Shown: piece after piece, positions 36,963-44,165 of the stretch | How positions within the stretch are numbered: position 1 is the stretch's first letter | How the letters are laid out: each line of letters begins with the position of its first letter | From: Opitutia bacterium ISCC 52 | GTDB taxonomy: Bacteria; Verrucomicrobiota; Verrucomicrobiia; Opitutales; UBA2995 | Direction of reading: 5' to 3' | DNA length: 64,000 nt | NCBI GenBank assembly: GCA_014529675.2 | Contig: CP076040.1 | Coordinates: 4,677,501 to 4,741,500 of the forward strand | Program-made: the position numbers and the translations under genes | Notes under the pieces: generated by a model | What the model was told of the DNA's origin: nothing | The model's database searches: none | What the model saw: only the letters and a program-made list of their open reading frames with translations

Positions 36963-37835
36963 ATGTCCCAACGCAAAGGTATTATTTTAGCTGGAGGAAG
37001 TGGAACGCGGCTATATCCCCTCACAATTGCAGTCAGCAAGCAGCTCATGCCGGTATACGATAAACCGATGATCTACTATCCACTGTCGGTGCTTATGTTC
37101 GCTGGGATCCGAGAAATTCTGATCATCTCTACTCCGCACGATCTGCCGAATTTTGAGAGACTACTTGGCGATGGTTCCCAATGGGGGCTTTCTTTTTCCT
37201 ATGCCGAACAGCCTTCGCCGGATGGCTTGGCCCAAGCCTTTCATATTGGAGAAGAGTTTTTGGATGGCGCGCCGGCAGCATTGGTCTTGGGAGATAATCT
37301 GTTTTACGGGCATGATTTTGCGCAAACGATGGAGCAGGCGACAGATCGACTGGAGGCGGCTACCATTTTTGGTTACCATGTTGCCAATCCTACAGCCTAT
37401 GGGGTGGTGGAGTTTGATGCGGTAGGTAGGGCCATTTCTTTGGAAGAAAAGCCAGAGCATCCGAAATCCTCCTACGCGGTTCCTGGCATCTATTTCTATC
37501 CGGCGGATGTGTGCGATCTTGCGCGCGACCTGAAGCCTTCAGCCCGTGGCGAGCTCGAAATCACTGACCTCAATCGGCTCTATTTGGAACAGGACAAACT
37601 CTTTGTTGAACGATTGGGACGTGGTACTGCTTGGTTGGATACTGGGACGATGGACTCTCTCCTCGATGCCGGAAACTTTGTTTCCATTATCGAAAAGCGC
37701 CAAGGCCACAAAATTGCCTGTCCTGAAGAGATCAGTTTCAATAATGGGTGGATAGATCGCGAAGAACTTGAGAAAGTCATAACTAATCTTGGAAAGTCCT
37801 CCTACGGCGATTATCTAAAAACATTGATTGTGTGA
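36963..37835 (+). CDS. rfbA: Glucose-1-phosphate thymidylyltransferase
   Basis: The 290-residue protein has the RfbA signature [14 protein letters not shown] followed by [30 protein letters not shown] supplies the metal aspartate, and [31 protein letters not shown] and [15 protein letters not shown] complete the family. It makes dTDP-glucose, the first step to dTDP-rhamnose. rfbB, rfbC and rfbD are not adjacent. A remnant of a second rfbA follows 57 bp downstream. Confidence 0.96.
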   Translation: MSQRKGIILAGGSGTRLYPLTIAVSKQLMPVYDKPMIYYPLSVLMFAGIREILIISTPHDLPNFERLLGDGSQWGLSFSYAEQPSPDGLAQAFHIGEEFLDGAPAALVLGDNLFYGHDFAQTMEQATDRLEAATIFGYHVANPTAYGVVEFDAVGRAISLEEKPEHPKSSYAVPGIYFYPADVCDLARDLKPSARGELEITDLNRLYLEQDKLFVERLGRGTAWLDTGTMDSLLDAGNFVSIIEKRQGHKIACPEEISFNNGWIDREELEKVITNLGKSSYGDYLKTLIV

Positions 37836-37841
37836 TCTCGT

Positions 37842-38014
37842 GGTTCCGAGGCCTTTGGCCGACATGACCGACTGCGAAGCAGATCGGACCAATTGCTTTT
37901 GAAAAGGGCTGGATCGACCAGCAACAATTGGCCAAGGTCGTTGAACAACTGGGGAAATCCAGTTATGGAGACTACCTGCGATCTTTTCTAAAGCAATCGA
38001 CGTAGGTTCCGAGG
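37842..38014. repeat. 10-bp direct repeats bounding the rfbA remnant
   Basis: GGTTCCGAGG occurs at 37842-37851, just after the intact rfbA stop, and again at 38005-38014, at the stop of the rfbA remnant. The repeats are 163 bp apart, each followed by a short GCC-rich hairpin-like stretch. The arrangement suggests recombination between two rfbA copies that both ended in this motif. Confidence 0.55.
37892..38005 (+). pseudogene. C-terminal remnant of a second, diverged rfbA
   Basis: The frame reads IAFEKGWIDQQQLAKVVEQ, then [10 protein letters not shown] and a TAG stop. It aligns without gaps to the last ~35 residues of the intact RfbA just upstream ([29 protein letters not shown]). The nucleotides differ at many third positions, so it is a diverged paralogue and not a recent copy. 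There is no start codon and no upstream part of the gene. It is non-functional debris from loss of a second rfbA. Confidence 0.85.
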
Positions 38015-38041
38015 AGCTTTGCCACGGCAAGGCGGGTAGGG

Positions 38042-39391
38042 CTATTGCGTCCTCGCAATGCCAGATTTTCCTAGATGCTCCTTGCTCTTCGCTCGCTCAC
38101 AATAGTTCACCGTGATTGCCAGGAGAGCGAACCAGGTGACAAGAACGGCTGGGTTCTGAAATGGGAAGTCCACCAACGCATGCATCATCGTACTGGCCAG
38201 TCCGGCTAAGAGCATCAACGGAACGGGCTCTTTCCAACGACTCGACTTAAATATCCGCCAGAAAAAATAACCTGGAATAGAAAAGAGTATCAGTGTCCCC
38301 ACTACACCCAATTCAATTAGCCATTCGAGGTAGTCGTTGTGCATGTGCTGCCAGAAGAAGTTGAGCTCGTGGCGTTCCATGAAGGGGTTTCTTACTTCTG
38401 CGCTTTCTGCCTGCATATTTTGAAATTGGCGAAATCCTTGCCGAAAATTTCCCGCACCCCAACCGTATGCGGGTTTAGAGGCAAACATGTCAAATCCACT
38501 TTGGTAGGCGAATTTCCTTTGCTTGAAGGAGAAGTCCTCGGTGATCTCGGAGTTGAGAGTCTTCAGATGCTTAGCCGCCGGGGATCGAAACAAGAAGACA
38601 CCTCCGGCAATGATGATGGTGGTTAGTGTGACTCCTGCCGTCAGCACCCATTTCCTTGAAAGTCTCCACTGTGCCATCCGTTTGATGACCATCACTCCGA
38701 AGGGCAATAGTATGGGAAAACTACATACAAAGCCGAATCGCGATCTGGAAGTAACTACCCCGATTAACAGAACGATGGCACATAGAATGAATAATAAACT
38801 GGGATTGGAACGCTGCTTCTTTGGGGCTCCGGCAAAGTAAATGAAGCAGGCCAAGCTCACTGCCATCGCAAGGTTAAAGAATGCTGCGGCTTGGTTCTTA
38901 TACAGGAGTGTGCCGAAGAATAACCCAAGCCCCTGACCTTTGGCATCAAAGATTCCAAGGATCGTTTGACTATCGAGACTACTTTGAACGGTTCCTATAA
39001 GTGCAATGAGGGTTCCGCTAATCGCAACAAGGATGAGGGTGGTGGTTTGGGTCTTTCTGTCATTTGAATTGATCAGGACTAGCGCGATCGCAGCCGCGGT
39101 AAGAACATGGATAAGAAACCTAAGAGGAGAAGCGTCACTGAATCCTGATGAAATGGAAGAGGGGAGCCAATGGATATAGTCTTCCTGGACGAGGGACCAT
39201 ACTCGTAATCCAGTTTGCCATTGTTGAGTGAAGGCAGGGTTTAACAATTGAATGAGGACGTATCCTGACAAGCAGGCCAAGAGCACCAAAGGAGCTTTTA
39301 CCCTAGATATTCCATTTTGCAGCGAGCAAACAAAGGCCGTAATTGCGATCGATATAGCCGCTAGCTGGAAAGGGAGCCACTGACCACCCAA
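38042..39391 (-). CDS. O-antigen ligase/polymerase-like membrane protein
   Basis: The TTG at 39391 gives 449 residues with about 11 membrane segments. The long periplasmic loop holds MHNDYLEWLIELGVVG, the HNDYL-type motif of WaaL/Wzy and related O-glycosylation ligases. It probably joins or polymerises glycans on the periplasmic side. The N-terminus is doubtful: in-frame codons upstream end at a stop, no ATG is near, and the region overlaps by 89 bases the 3' end of a broken gene (39303-39654). Part of the original N-terminus may have been lost in the same rearrangement. Confidence 0.75.
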   Translation of the reverse strand: MGGQWLPFQLAAISIAITAFVCSLQNGISRVKAPLVLLACLSGYVLIQLLNPAFTQQWQTGLRVWSLVQEDYIHWLPSSISSGFSDASPLRFLIHVLTAAAIALVLINSNDRKTQTTTLILVAISGTLIALIGTVQSSLDSQTILGIFDAKGQGLGLFFGTLLYKNQAAAFFNLAMAVSLACFIYFAGAPKKQRSNPSLLFILCAIVLLIGVVTSRSRFGFVCSFPILLPFGVMVIKRMAQWRLSRKWVLTAGVTLTTIIIAGGVFLFRSPAAKHLKTLNSEITEDFSFKQRKFAYQSGFDMFASKPAYGWGAGNFRQGFRQFQNMQAESAEVRNPFMERHELNFFWQHMHNDYLEWLIELGVVGTLILFSIPGYFFWRIFKSSRWKEPVPLMLLAGLASTMMHALVDFPFQNPAVLVTWFALLAITVNYCERAKSKEHLGKSGIARTQ

Positions 39392-39654
39392 GAGCCAGGG
39401 CCACTTCGACGGTCAGGTCGTCCAGGAATTCTCGATTGGGGGCCGATGGGCTCGGGTTGCCACGTAAGTCGACTTCTATCTCCATTTCGAGCCAGGCATC
39501 TCCACCATAGGGAGAGCGTTCTTGGGAAAAGCGCACATTGTTCACCCGCAGGATGTCGGAGCTTTGAGCAAAGAGCAAAGAGCTGAGAGCCAAGAGTTAA
39601 GACGAGAAGAAGCTGCAACGTTTGTGCGCAATGCTTAGGAAAAGACAGAGTCAT
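39303..39654 (-). pseudogene. Broken gene for a small exported protein (7-bp frameshift and truncated end)
   Basis: The ATG at 39654 opens a signal peptide (MTLSFPKHCAQTLQLLLVL...GSQLFA). The reading frame is then lost at two tandem copies of a 7-bp unit, GCTCTTT on the minus strand. Removing one copy joins LFA directly to QSSDILRVNNVRFSQERSP in the second frame, giving a sensible signal-peptidase site. The continuation (AWLEMEIEVDLRGNPSPSAP to VEVALALGW) looks like a real beta-rich domain. It then runs into the ligase start region and ends early. The family is uncertain; pilus-associated Amuc_1102-like proteins have similar openings, but I cannot confirm that. Confidence 0.65.
39566..39607. 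repeat. Heptanucleotide tandem repeats
   Basis: Read on the plus strand, 7-bp units run GAGCAAA, GAGCAAA, GAGCTGA, GAGCCAA, GAGTTAA, GACGAGA. The first two units are identical and cause the frameshift described for the gene at 39303-39654. A second heptad run lies at 43990-44010. Confidence 0.7.
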
Positions 39655-39764
39655 TTTATGGGTCTATCATTGATATCCTAGATGAAACCCGCAAGCCTTT
39701 CTCTTATAGGTAAACAACGGTCGTATCCAATTAACTACACCTCATTAACCAATAACCCACCTCC

Positions 39765-40262
39765 ATGCTTCCATTTAAAATCAGTGTCCTTGTCTTTGTG
39801 CGAAATGAGGCTGGAGAAATCTTGCTCATCGAGCGAACTAAGGAACCGAATAAGGGTTGTTGGAGCCCTATTGGAGGGAAACTGGAGATGCAGTTAGGAG
39901 AATCGCCTTATGAATGTGCGATCCGCGAGACCGATGAAGAGATAGGACTGCAACTCACTGAACACGATTTGCACCTCTTTTGCATGATTTCTGAAAAGGG
40001 TTATGAAGGAAAAACTCACTGGCTGATGTTCCTCTTCGACTGCCTCAAGCCTATCCACGATCTTCCGTCGGCCATTGATGAAGGTCGGTTCTCTTTTTTC
40101 AAGGAATCGGCGATTGATGACCTCCCGATCCCAGAAACGGACCGGAAACTCCTCTGGGATATCTATAAACAGGGGCGTTCCGGATTCACCGCTCTAAGGG
40201 CCAACTGTTTTGATGGGGTTCCCCAAGACGTGGTGGTTGAGCAGGGAGATGCGGAAGTTTAG
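39765..40262 (+). CDS. Nudix hydrolase
   Basis: The 165-residue protein has a Nudix box at residues ~38-62 ending RETDEEIGL, with the catalytic glutamates present. The first half reads GGKLEMQLGES, two residues longer than the usual GGxxExGE, which may alter loop geometry. MutT-like openings (KISVLVFVRNEAGEILLIERT) precede it. Substrates of this large family are nucleoside diphosphates linked to another group; the specific one cannot be told. A C-terminal tail of ~25 residues is not part of the fold. It is followed by the pdh operon but separated by a likely promoter. Confidence 0.88.
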   Translation: MLPFKISVLVFVRNEAGEILLIERTKEPNKGCWSPIGGKLEMQLGESPYECAIRETDEEIGLQLTEHDLHLFCMISEKGYEGKTHWLMFLFDCLKPIHDLPSAIDEGRFSFFKESAIDDLPIPETDRKLLWDIYKQGRSGFTALRANCFDGVPQDVVVEQGDAEV

Positions 40263-40372
40263 TTAAAGAGGCCTGGATCGCGGACAGGCCGGGGCGTTTT
40301 GATGCCAGAATGGCCAGTTCTTCAAGCTTTTCGGCGGGTTTTAGGGCTAGTACTTTTTCTGTGCGGTATGTG

Positions 40373-40400
40373 TTGAACTTTCCTAAGTAGTTCCTAGAGT
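40373..40400 (+). promoter_or_regulatory. Predicted sigma-70 promoter of the pdh operon
   Basis: TTGAAC (40373-40378) and TAGAGT (40395-40400) are separated by 16 bases and lie 27 bp before the GTG start of pdhA. The match is moderate and is supported mainly by position. Confidence 0.4.
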
Positions 40401-40426
40401 GCCCGCTCCTTTAATTACGGTCTATT

Positions 40427-41539
40427 GTGAGTACAACCAAGAAAACCACCAAAAAGAAGCCTGCTAAAAAGGCGTCCAAGGCGAAAGCTGTGGACGTGAA
40501 TGAGGGGCTGACCAACGAGCAAAGAATCGAGTTTCTACAAACGATGATTCGTATCCGCCGCTTTGAAGAGCGCTCGTTGCGAGCCTATCAGCAGGGTAAA
40601 ATCGGAGGTTTCCTCCACCTCTACATTGGGCAGGAAGCGGTTGCTGTAGGTACCGTATCTGTGATGGGCGAACATGACCATGTCATCACTGCCTATCGTG
40701 ACCACGGTCACGCCCTCGCGGTAGGAATGGGGATGAACGAGTGCTTTGCTGAGCTTCAAGGTAGATACACCGGTTGCTCCAAAGGAAAAGGTGGCTCGAT
40801 GCACTTTTTCGCACCTGACAAGAATTTCTGGGGAGGCCACGGAATTGTGGCTGGCCAAACCCCCCTCGGCGCAGGGATTGCCTACGCACTTAAATACCAA
40901 GGCCTCAAGGGTTCCTGCCTCTGCTTTATGGGAGATGGTGCGGTGAACCAGGGCGCTTATCACGAAGCCCTTAATCTTGCGGGCCTTTGGGATCTGCCGG
41001 TGGTGTATATCATTGAAAACAATGGTTATTCTATGGGCACCAGCCAGGAACGCTCTTCAGCCGGTGAGCTATTGGCCAAACGGGCTGAGGGCTACCACAT
41101 CGCCTGGGATATCTGCGACGGTCACAACCTGGAGGAAGTTCGTCAGAAGACCGCGCAGGCAATCGCCCGTGCGCATGATGAATGCAAACCGACCATTCTT
41201 GAGATCGACACCTACCGTTACCGTGGACACTCGGTCGCTGATCCGGACAAGACCTACCGGACCAAAGAGGAGATCGCTGAGTATCAGCGCACGAAAGACC
41301 CCATCAACCTCTACAAATCTCAATTAATCAAAGAAGGTGTTCTTTCTGAAGAGGAAGCCAAAGAGATTGATAAGGCTGCGCGAGCCGAGGCTGAAGAAGC
41401 CGCTAAATTCGCCGACCAGAGCCCATACCCGCCCGTCGAGGAAATCACCTGCGACGTGTATTGGGAAGTAGACAACCCTGAGCACAAAGTGTCACAAGGG
41501 CGGATCTTCTTTGAGGACCCGCACACGGATGAAGGCTAA
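40427..41539 (+). CDS. pdhA: Pyruvate dehydrogenase E1 component subunit alpha
   Basis: The GTG at 40427 gives 370 residues. The first ~22 are a Lys/Ala-rich extension (TTKKTTKKKPAKKASKAKA) absent from most E1 alpha proteins. The core has YIGQEAVAVG, YRDHGHALAVG, GKGGSMH, GGHGIVAGQTPLGAG, the thiamine diphosphate motif CFMGDGAVNQGAYHEALN, ENNGYSMGTS and YRYRGHSVADP. With E1 beta it decarboxylates pyruvate and passes the acetyl group to E2. It is first in the pdhA-pdhB-pdhC operon. The tail may bind nucleic acid or help complex assembly; that is inference. Confidence 0.95.
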   Translation: MSTTKKTTKKKPAKKASKAKAVDVNEGLTNEQRIEFLQTMIRIRRFEERSLRAYQQGKIGGFLHLYIGQEAVAVGTVSVMGEHDHVITAYRDHGHALAVGMGMNECFAELQGRYTGCSKGKGGSMHFFAPDKNFWGGHGIVAGQTPLGAGIAYALKYQGLKGSCLCFMGDGAVNQGAYHEALNLAGLWDLPVVYIIENNGYSMGTSQERSSAGELLAKRAEGYHIAWDICDGHNLEEVRQKTAQAIARAHDECKPTILEIDTYRYRGHSVADPDKTYRTKEEIAEYQRTKDPINLYKSQLIKEGVLSEEEAKEIDKAARAEAEEAAKFADQSPYPPVEEITCDVYWEVDNPEHKVSQGRIFFEDPHTDEG

Positions 41540-41617
41540 AGGCCTTCGAAAACATAACGCTGAAGCACATATAATATATATACCGCGCGAGTGCGGTAAA
41601 CATTTTCAAATTTAGAC

Positions 41618-42595
41618 ATGCCTGAAATTACATACAGAAAAGCCCTCATGGAGGCTATGGCGGAGGAAATGGAACGGGACGAAAAGGTCATGATCATGGG
41701 TGAAGAAGTAGCCCAGTTCAAAGGTTCCTATAAGGTAACAGAAGGTCTCCTCGAACAATTTGGTGAGAAACGAGTCATCGACACTCCAATCAGTGAAGCC
41801 GGATTTACCGGTTTGGCGATCGGCGCAGCTATGATGGGACTGCGTCCTATTTGTGAGCTGATGTTCTGGAGCTTTTCCTATGTAGCGTTCGACCAGATGT
41901 TTAATAACGCGCCGAATGTGCGTTATATGTCCGGTGGCCTGGCCAATGTTCCGCTCGTTATTCGCGGCCCTGCCAATGGAGGTACTAATGTGGGGGCCAC
42001 TCACTCCCATACGCCCGAAAATTTTGCAGCCAACACTCCTGGCCTCAAAGTCGCTTGCCCAGCGACCGCCTATGACGCCAAGGGATTGCTGAAATCTGCT
42101 ATTCGCGATAATGATCCGGTGTTCTTCATGGAAAACACTATCCTCTACAATGATAAGGGTGAAGTGCCTGAAGAAGAGTATCTGATCCCCCTTGGATCCG
42201 CCGACGTAAAGCATGAAGGCACCGACCTGACGATCGTCGCTCACGGACGCGCTGTTATTACAAGTCTCAAGGCTGCCGAGATCTTGGAAGAGAAACACAA
42301 CATCCATGCTGAAGTGGTCGACTTGCGTTCCATACGCCCGCTCGATGAGGAAACGATCCTCGAATCCGTTCGAAAGACCAATCGCGTGTTGCTGGTAGAA
42401 GAAAATAAGCCCTTCTGTGGCGTGGATGCTCAGATCTCCCACATGATTCAGGAAAAGGCCTTTGATTATCTGGACGGTCCCATCAAGCGACTCTCGGCTG
42501 TCGATGCACCTGCGATCTATTCGCCGCCGCTGGAAAAACTACAATTGCCTTATCCTGAGATCGTTGTGACTGCTGCCCTCGACGCATTAAAATAG
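41618..42595 (+). CDS. pdhB: Pyruvate dehydrogenase E1 component subunit beta
   Basis: The 325-residue protein has the standard E1 beta order: RKALMEAMAEEMERDEKVMIMGE, DTPISEAGFTGLAIGAAMMGLRPI, FWSFSYVAFDQM, RGPANGGTNVGATHS, ENTILYNDKGEVPE and the C-terminal transketolase domain (DLTIVAHGRAV, VDLRSIRPLDEETI, VEENKPFCGVDAQI). The partner subunit is 78 bp upstream, the gap holding a small TACCGC/GCGGTA hairpin. Confidence 0.96.
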   Translation: MPEITYRKALMEAMAEEMERDEKVMIMGEEVAQFKGSYKVTEGLLEQFGEKRVIDTPISEAGFTGLAIGAAMMGLRPICELMFWSFSYVAFDQMFNNAPNVRYMSGGLANVPLVIRGPANGGTNVGATHSHTPENFAANTPGLKVACPATAYDAKGLLKSAIRDNDPVFFMENTILYNDKGEVPEEEYLIPLGSADVKHEGTDLTIVAHGRAVITSLKAAEILEEKHNIHAEVVDLRSIRPLDEETILESVRKTNRVLLVEENKPFCGVDAQISHMIQEKAFDYLDGPIKRLSAVDAPAIYSPPLEKLQLPYPEIVVTAALDALK

Positions 42596-42677
42596 CCACC
42601 TGAAGCTCGACACCTCGACTTTGTGAGAACTTCAGCTAACCATTTTAAACAGAAATAGAACTTTAGATTTTATACCT

Positions 42678-43970
42678 ATGGCCACCGTAATTGATATGCC
42701 CAAGTTGAGCGACACCATGAGTGTGGGAACACTCGTGAACTGGCTCAAAAATGAAGGAGATCTCATTGAACCTGGAGATCTCATCGCCGAGGTAGAAACC
42801 GACAAGGCCACCATGGAATTGGAGGCGTTTGACGAAGGTATCTTGTTGAAGCAAGTAGCCGCTGCCGGTGACCAGATTCCCATCGGGGGTGCTGTTGCCG
42901 TGATTGGCGAGAAGGATGAAACGGTCGATTTGGATGCCCTGGGTGTCGGAGCGGCCGCTCCTGTTGAAGAAGCTCCTGCCGAAGAAGTGGCAGCGCCAGC
43001 TGAAAGCAAACCTGAGGCGAAGGCTGCTCCAGAAGTAAAGGCATCCATTTCTAGCAATGGCCGTGTCAAAGCCTCTCCCTTGGCTCGCAAATTAGCCGAG
43101 AAGATGGGCATCGATCTTGGCTCCATTCAAGGAACTGGCCCCGGAGGTCGTATTGTTAAAGCCGATGTGGAGTCCGCTACTGGATCATCCACTGCTTCTT
43201 CTGGAACCACTTCAAGTATTGCACCGATCAGCATCCCAGTCTCTAGCACGGGGTCTGCCATTGCGGAAGACGCAAAACTTCCACTCAACAACATCCGTAC
43301 GATTATTGCTCAGCGCTTGCTGGAGTCAAAAACACAGGTGCCTCATTTCTATTTGGAGACTGAGGTCGATGTCGCTCCACTCATGCAGCTGCGGAAAGAT
43401 TTGAACGAGCACCTGGGTCAATTGCCACCTGAGCAAGGAGGCATCAAACTGACCGTAACCGACTTTATTCTGAAAGCGACTTCCGAAGCACTTCATCGTG
43501 TTCCACAAGTGAATGCTTCATGGGGAGGCGACCATATTCAGCAACATGGTGCCGTTCATATGGGCGTAGCCGTAGCCGTTGATGACGGTCTGGTTGTTCC
43601 GGTTATCAAAGACTCTCATGCCAAAGGGGTGCGCCAAATCAGTGCTGAGTTGAAAGAGCTGGCCGGTAAAGCCAAGTCGAAGAAACTCTCTCCCAATGAA
43701 ATGAGCGGAAGCACCTTCACGGTCTCCTCTTTGGGGATGTTCCCTATCAATGGTTTCTTCGGAATCATCAACCAGCCAAACGCCGGTATCCTATCCGTGG
43801 GTACCGCAGTGAAGCAGCCGGTTGTCGATGCCAATGACAACATTGTGGTCGGCCATCGCATGACCATAGGAGCGAGTTTTGATCACCGTGTTGTGGACGG
43901 AGCTGTAGGAGCGATGTTCCTCAAAGCGCTCAAGGAAATCCTCGAGACGCCCGCTTTGATTCTGCTTTGA
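42678..43970 (+). CDS. pdhC: Pyruvate dehydrogenase E2, dihydrolipoamide acetyltransferase
   Basis: The 430-residue protein has one lipoyl domain with Lys43 in VETDKATMELEAFD, an Ala/Pro/Glu-rich linker (~95-125), a peripheral-subunit-binding domain (VKASPLARKLAEKMGIDL then GTGPGGRIVKADVE), a Ser/Thr linker, and the catalytic domain. The active-site HRVVDG follows GASFD near residue 401. It transfers acetyl to CoA and forms the complex core. No E3 (lpd) gene follows. Confidence 0.96.
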   Translation: MATVIDMPKLSDTMSVGTLVNWLKNEGDLIEPGDLIAEVETDKATMELEAFDEGILLKQVAAAGDQIPIGGAVAVIGEKDETVDLDALGVGAAAPVEEAPAEEVAAPAESKPEAKAAPEVKASISSNGRVKASPLARKLAEKMGIDLGSIQGTGPGGRIVKADVESATGSSTASSGTTSSIAPISIPVSSTGSAIAEDAKLPLNNIRTIIAQRLLESKTQVPHFYLETEVDVAPLMQLRKDLNEHLGQLPPEQGGIKLTVTDFILKATSEALHRVPQVNASWGGDHIQQHGAVHMGVAVAVDDGLVVPVIKDSHAKGVRQISAELKELAGKAKSKKLSPNEMSGSTFTVSSLGMFPINGFFGIINQPNAGILSVGTAVKQPVVDANDNIVVGHRMTIGASFDHRVVDGAVGAMFLKALKEILETPALILL

Positions 43971-43989
43971 TTCCAAAGCAGGATAGCCA

Positions 43990-44010
43990 AGAGCAGAGAG
44001 CTTAGAGTAG
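43990..44010. repeat. Three heptanucleotide repeats
   Basis: AGAGCAG, AGAGCTT and AGAGTAG follow each other in a 7-bp period 20 bp after the pdhC stop. They share the GAGCNNA theme with the array at 39566-39607. Confidence 0.5.
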
Positions 44011-44019
44011 CTATTTAAA

Positions 44020-44098
44020 GATGTAGCGACGGTGGTTACACCGTCGATGTTCGCAATCTACGGGCTTCTTTCCACGGCCTCTCGACCGGGGCTACATC
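44020..44098. repeat. REP-like palindromic element between convergent genes
   Basis: GATGTAGC at 44020-44027 is complementary to GCTACATC at 44091-44098. Just inside the left arm, CGACGGTG and CACCGTCG (44027-44046) form a perfect 8-bp hairpin with loop GTTA. It resembles the hairpin at 36142-36161. The rest of 43971-44165 holds another small stem (GGAGCG/CGCTCC, 44124-44145) and no gene. Confidence 0.6.
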
Positions 44099-44165
44099 CA
44101 TACAGGGACGATAGGAGGATGCAGGAGCGAATTTCTCTCCGCTCCAGGCTCTATGCTCTTTGCTA

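Noticed and set aside
41612-42442. 276-codon minus-strand frame
   Set aside because: It is fully antisense to pdhB, which has complete E1 beta motifs.
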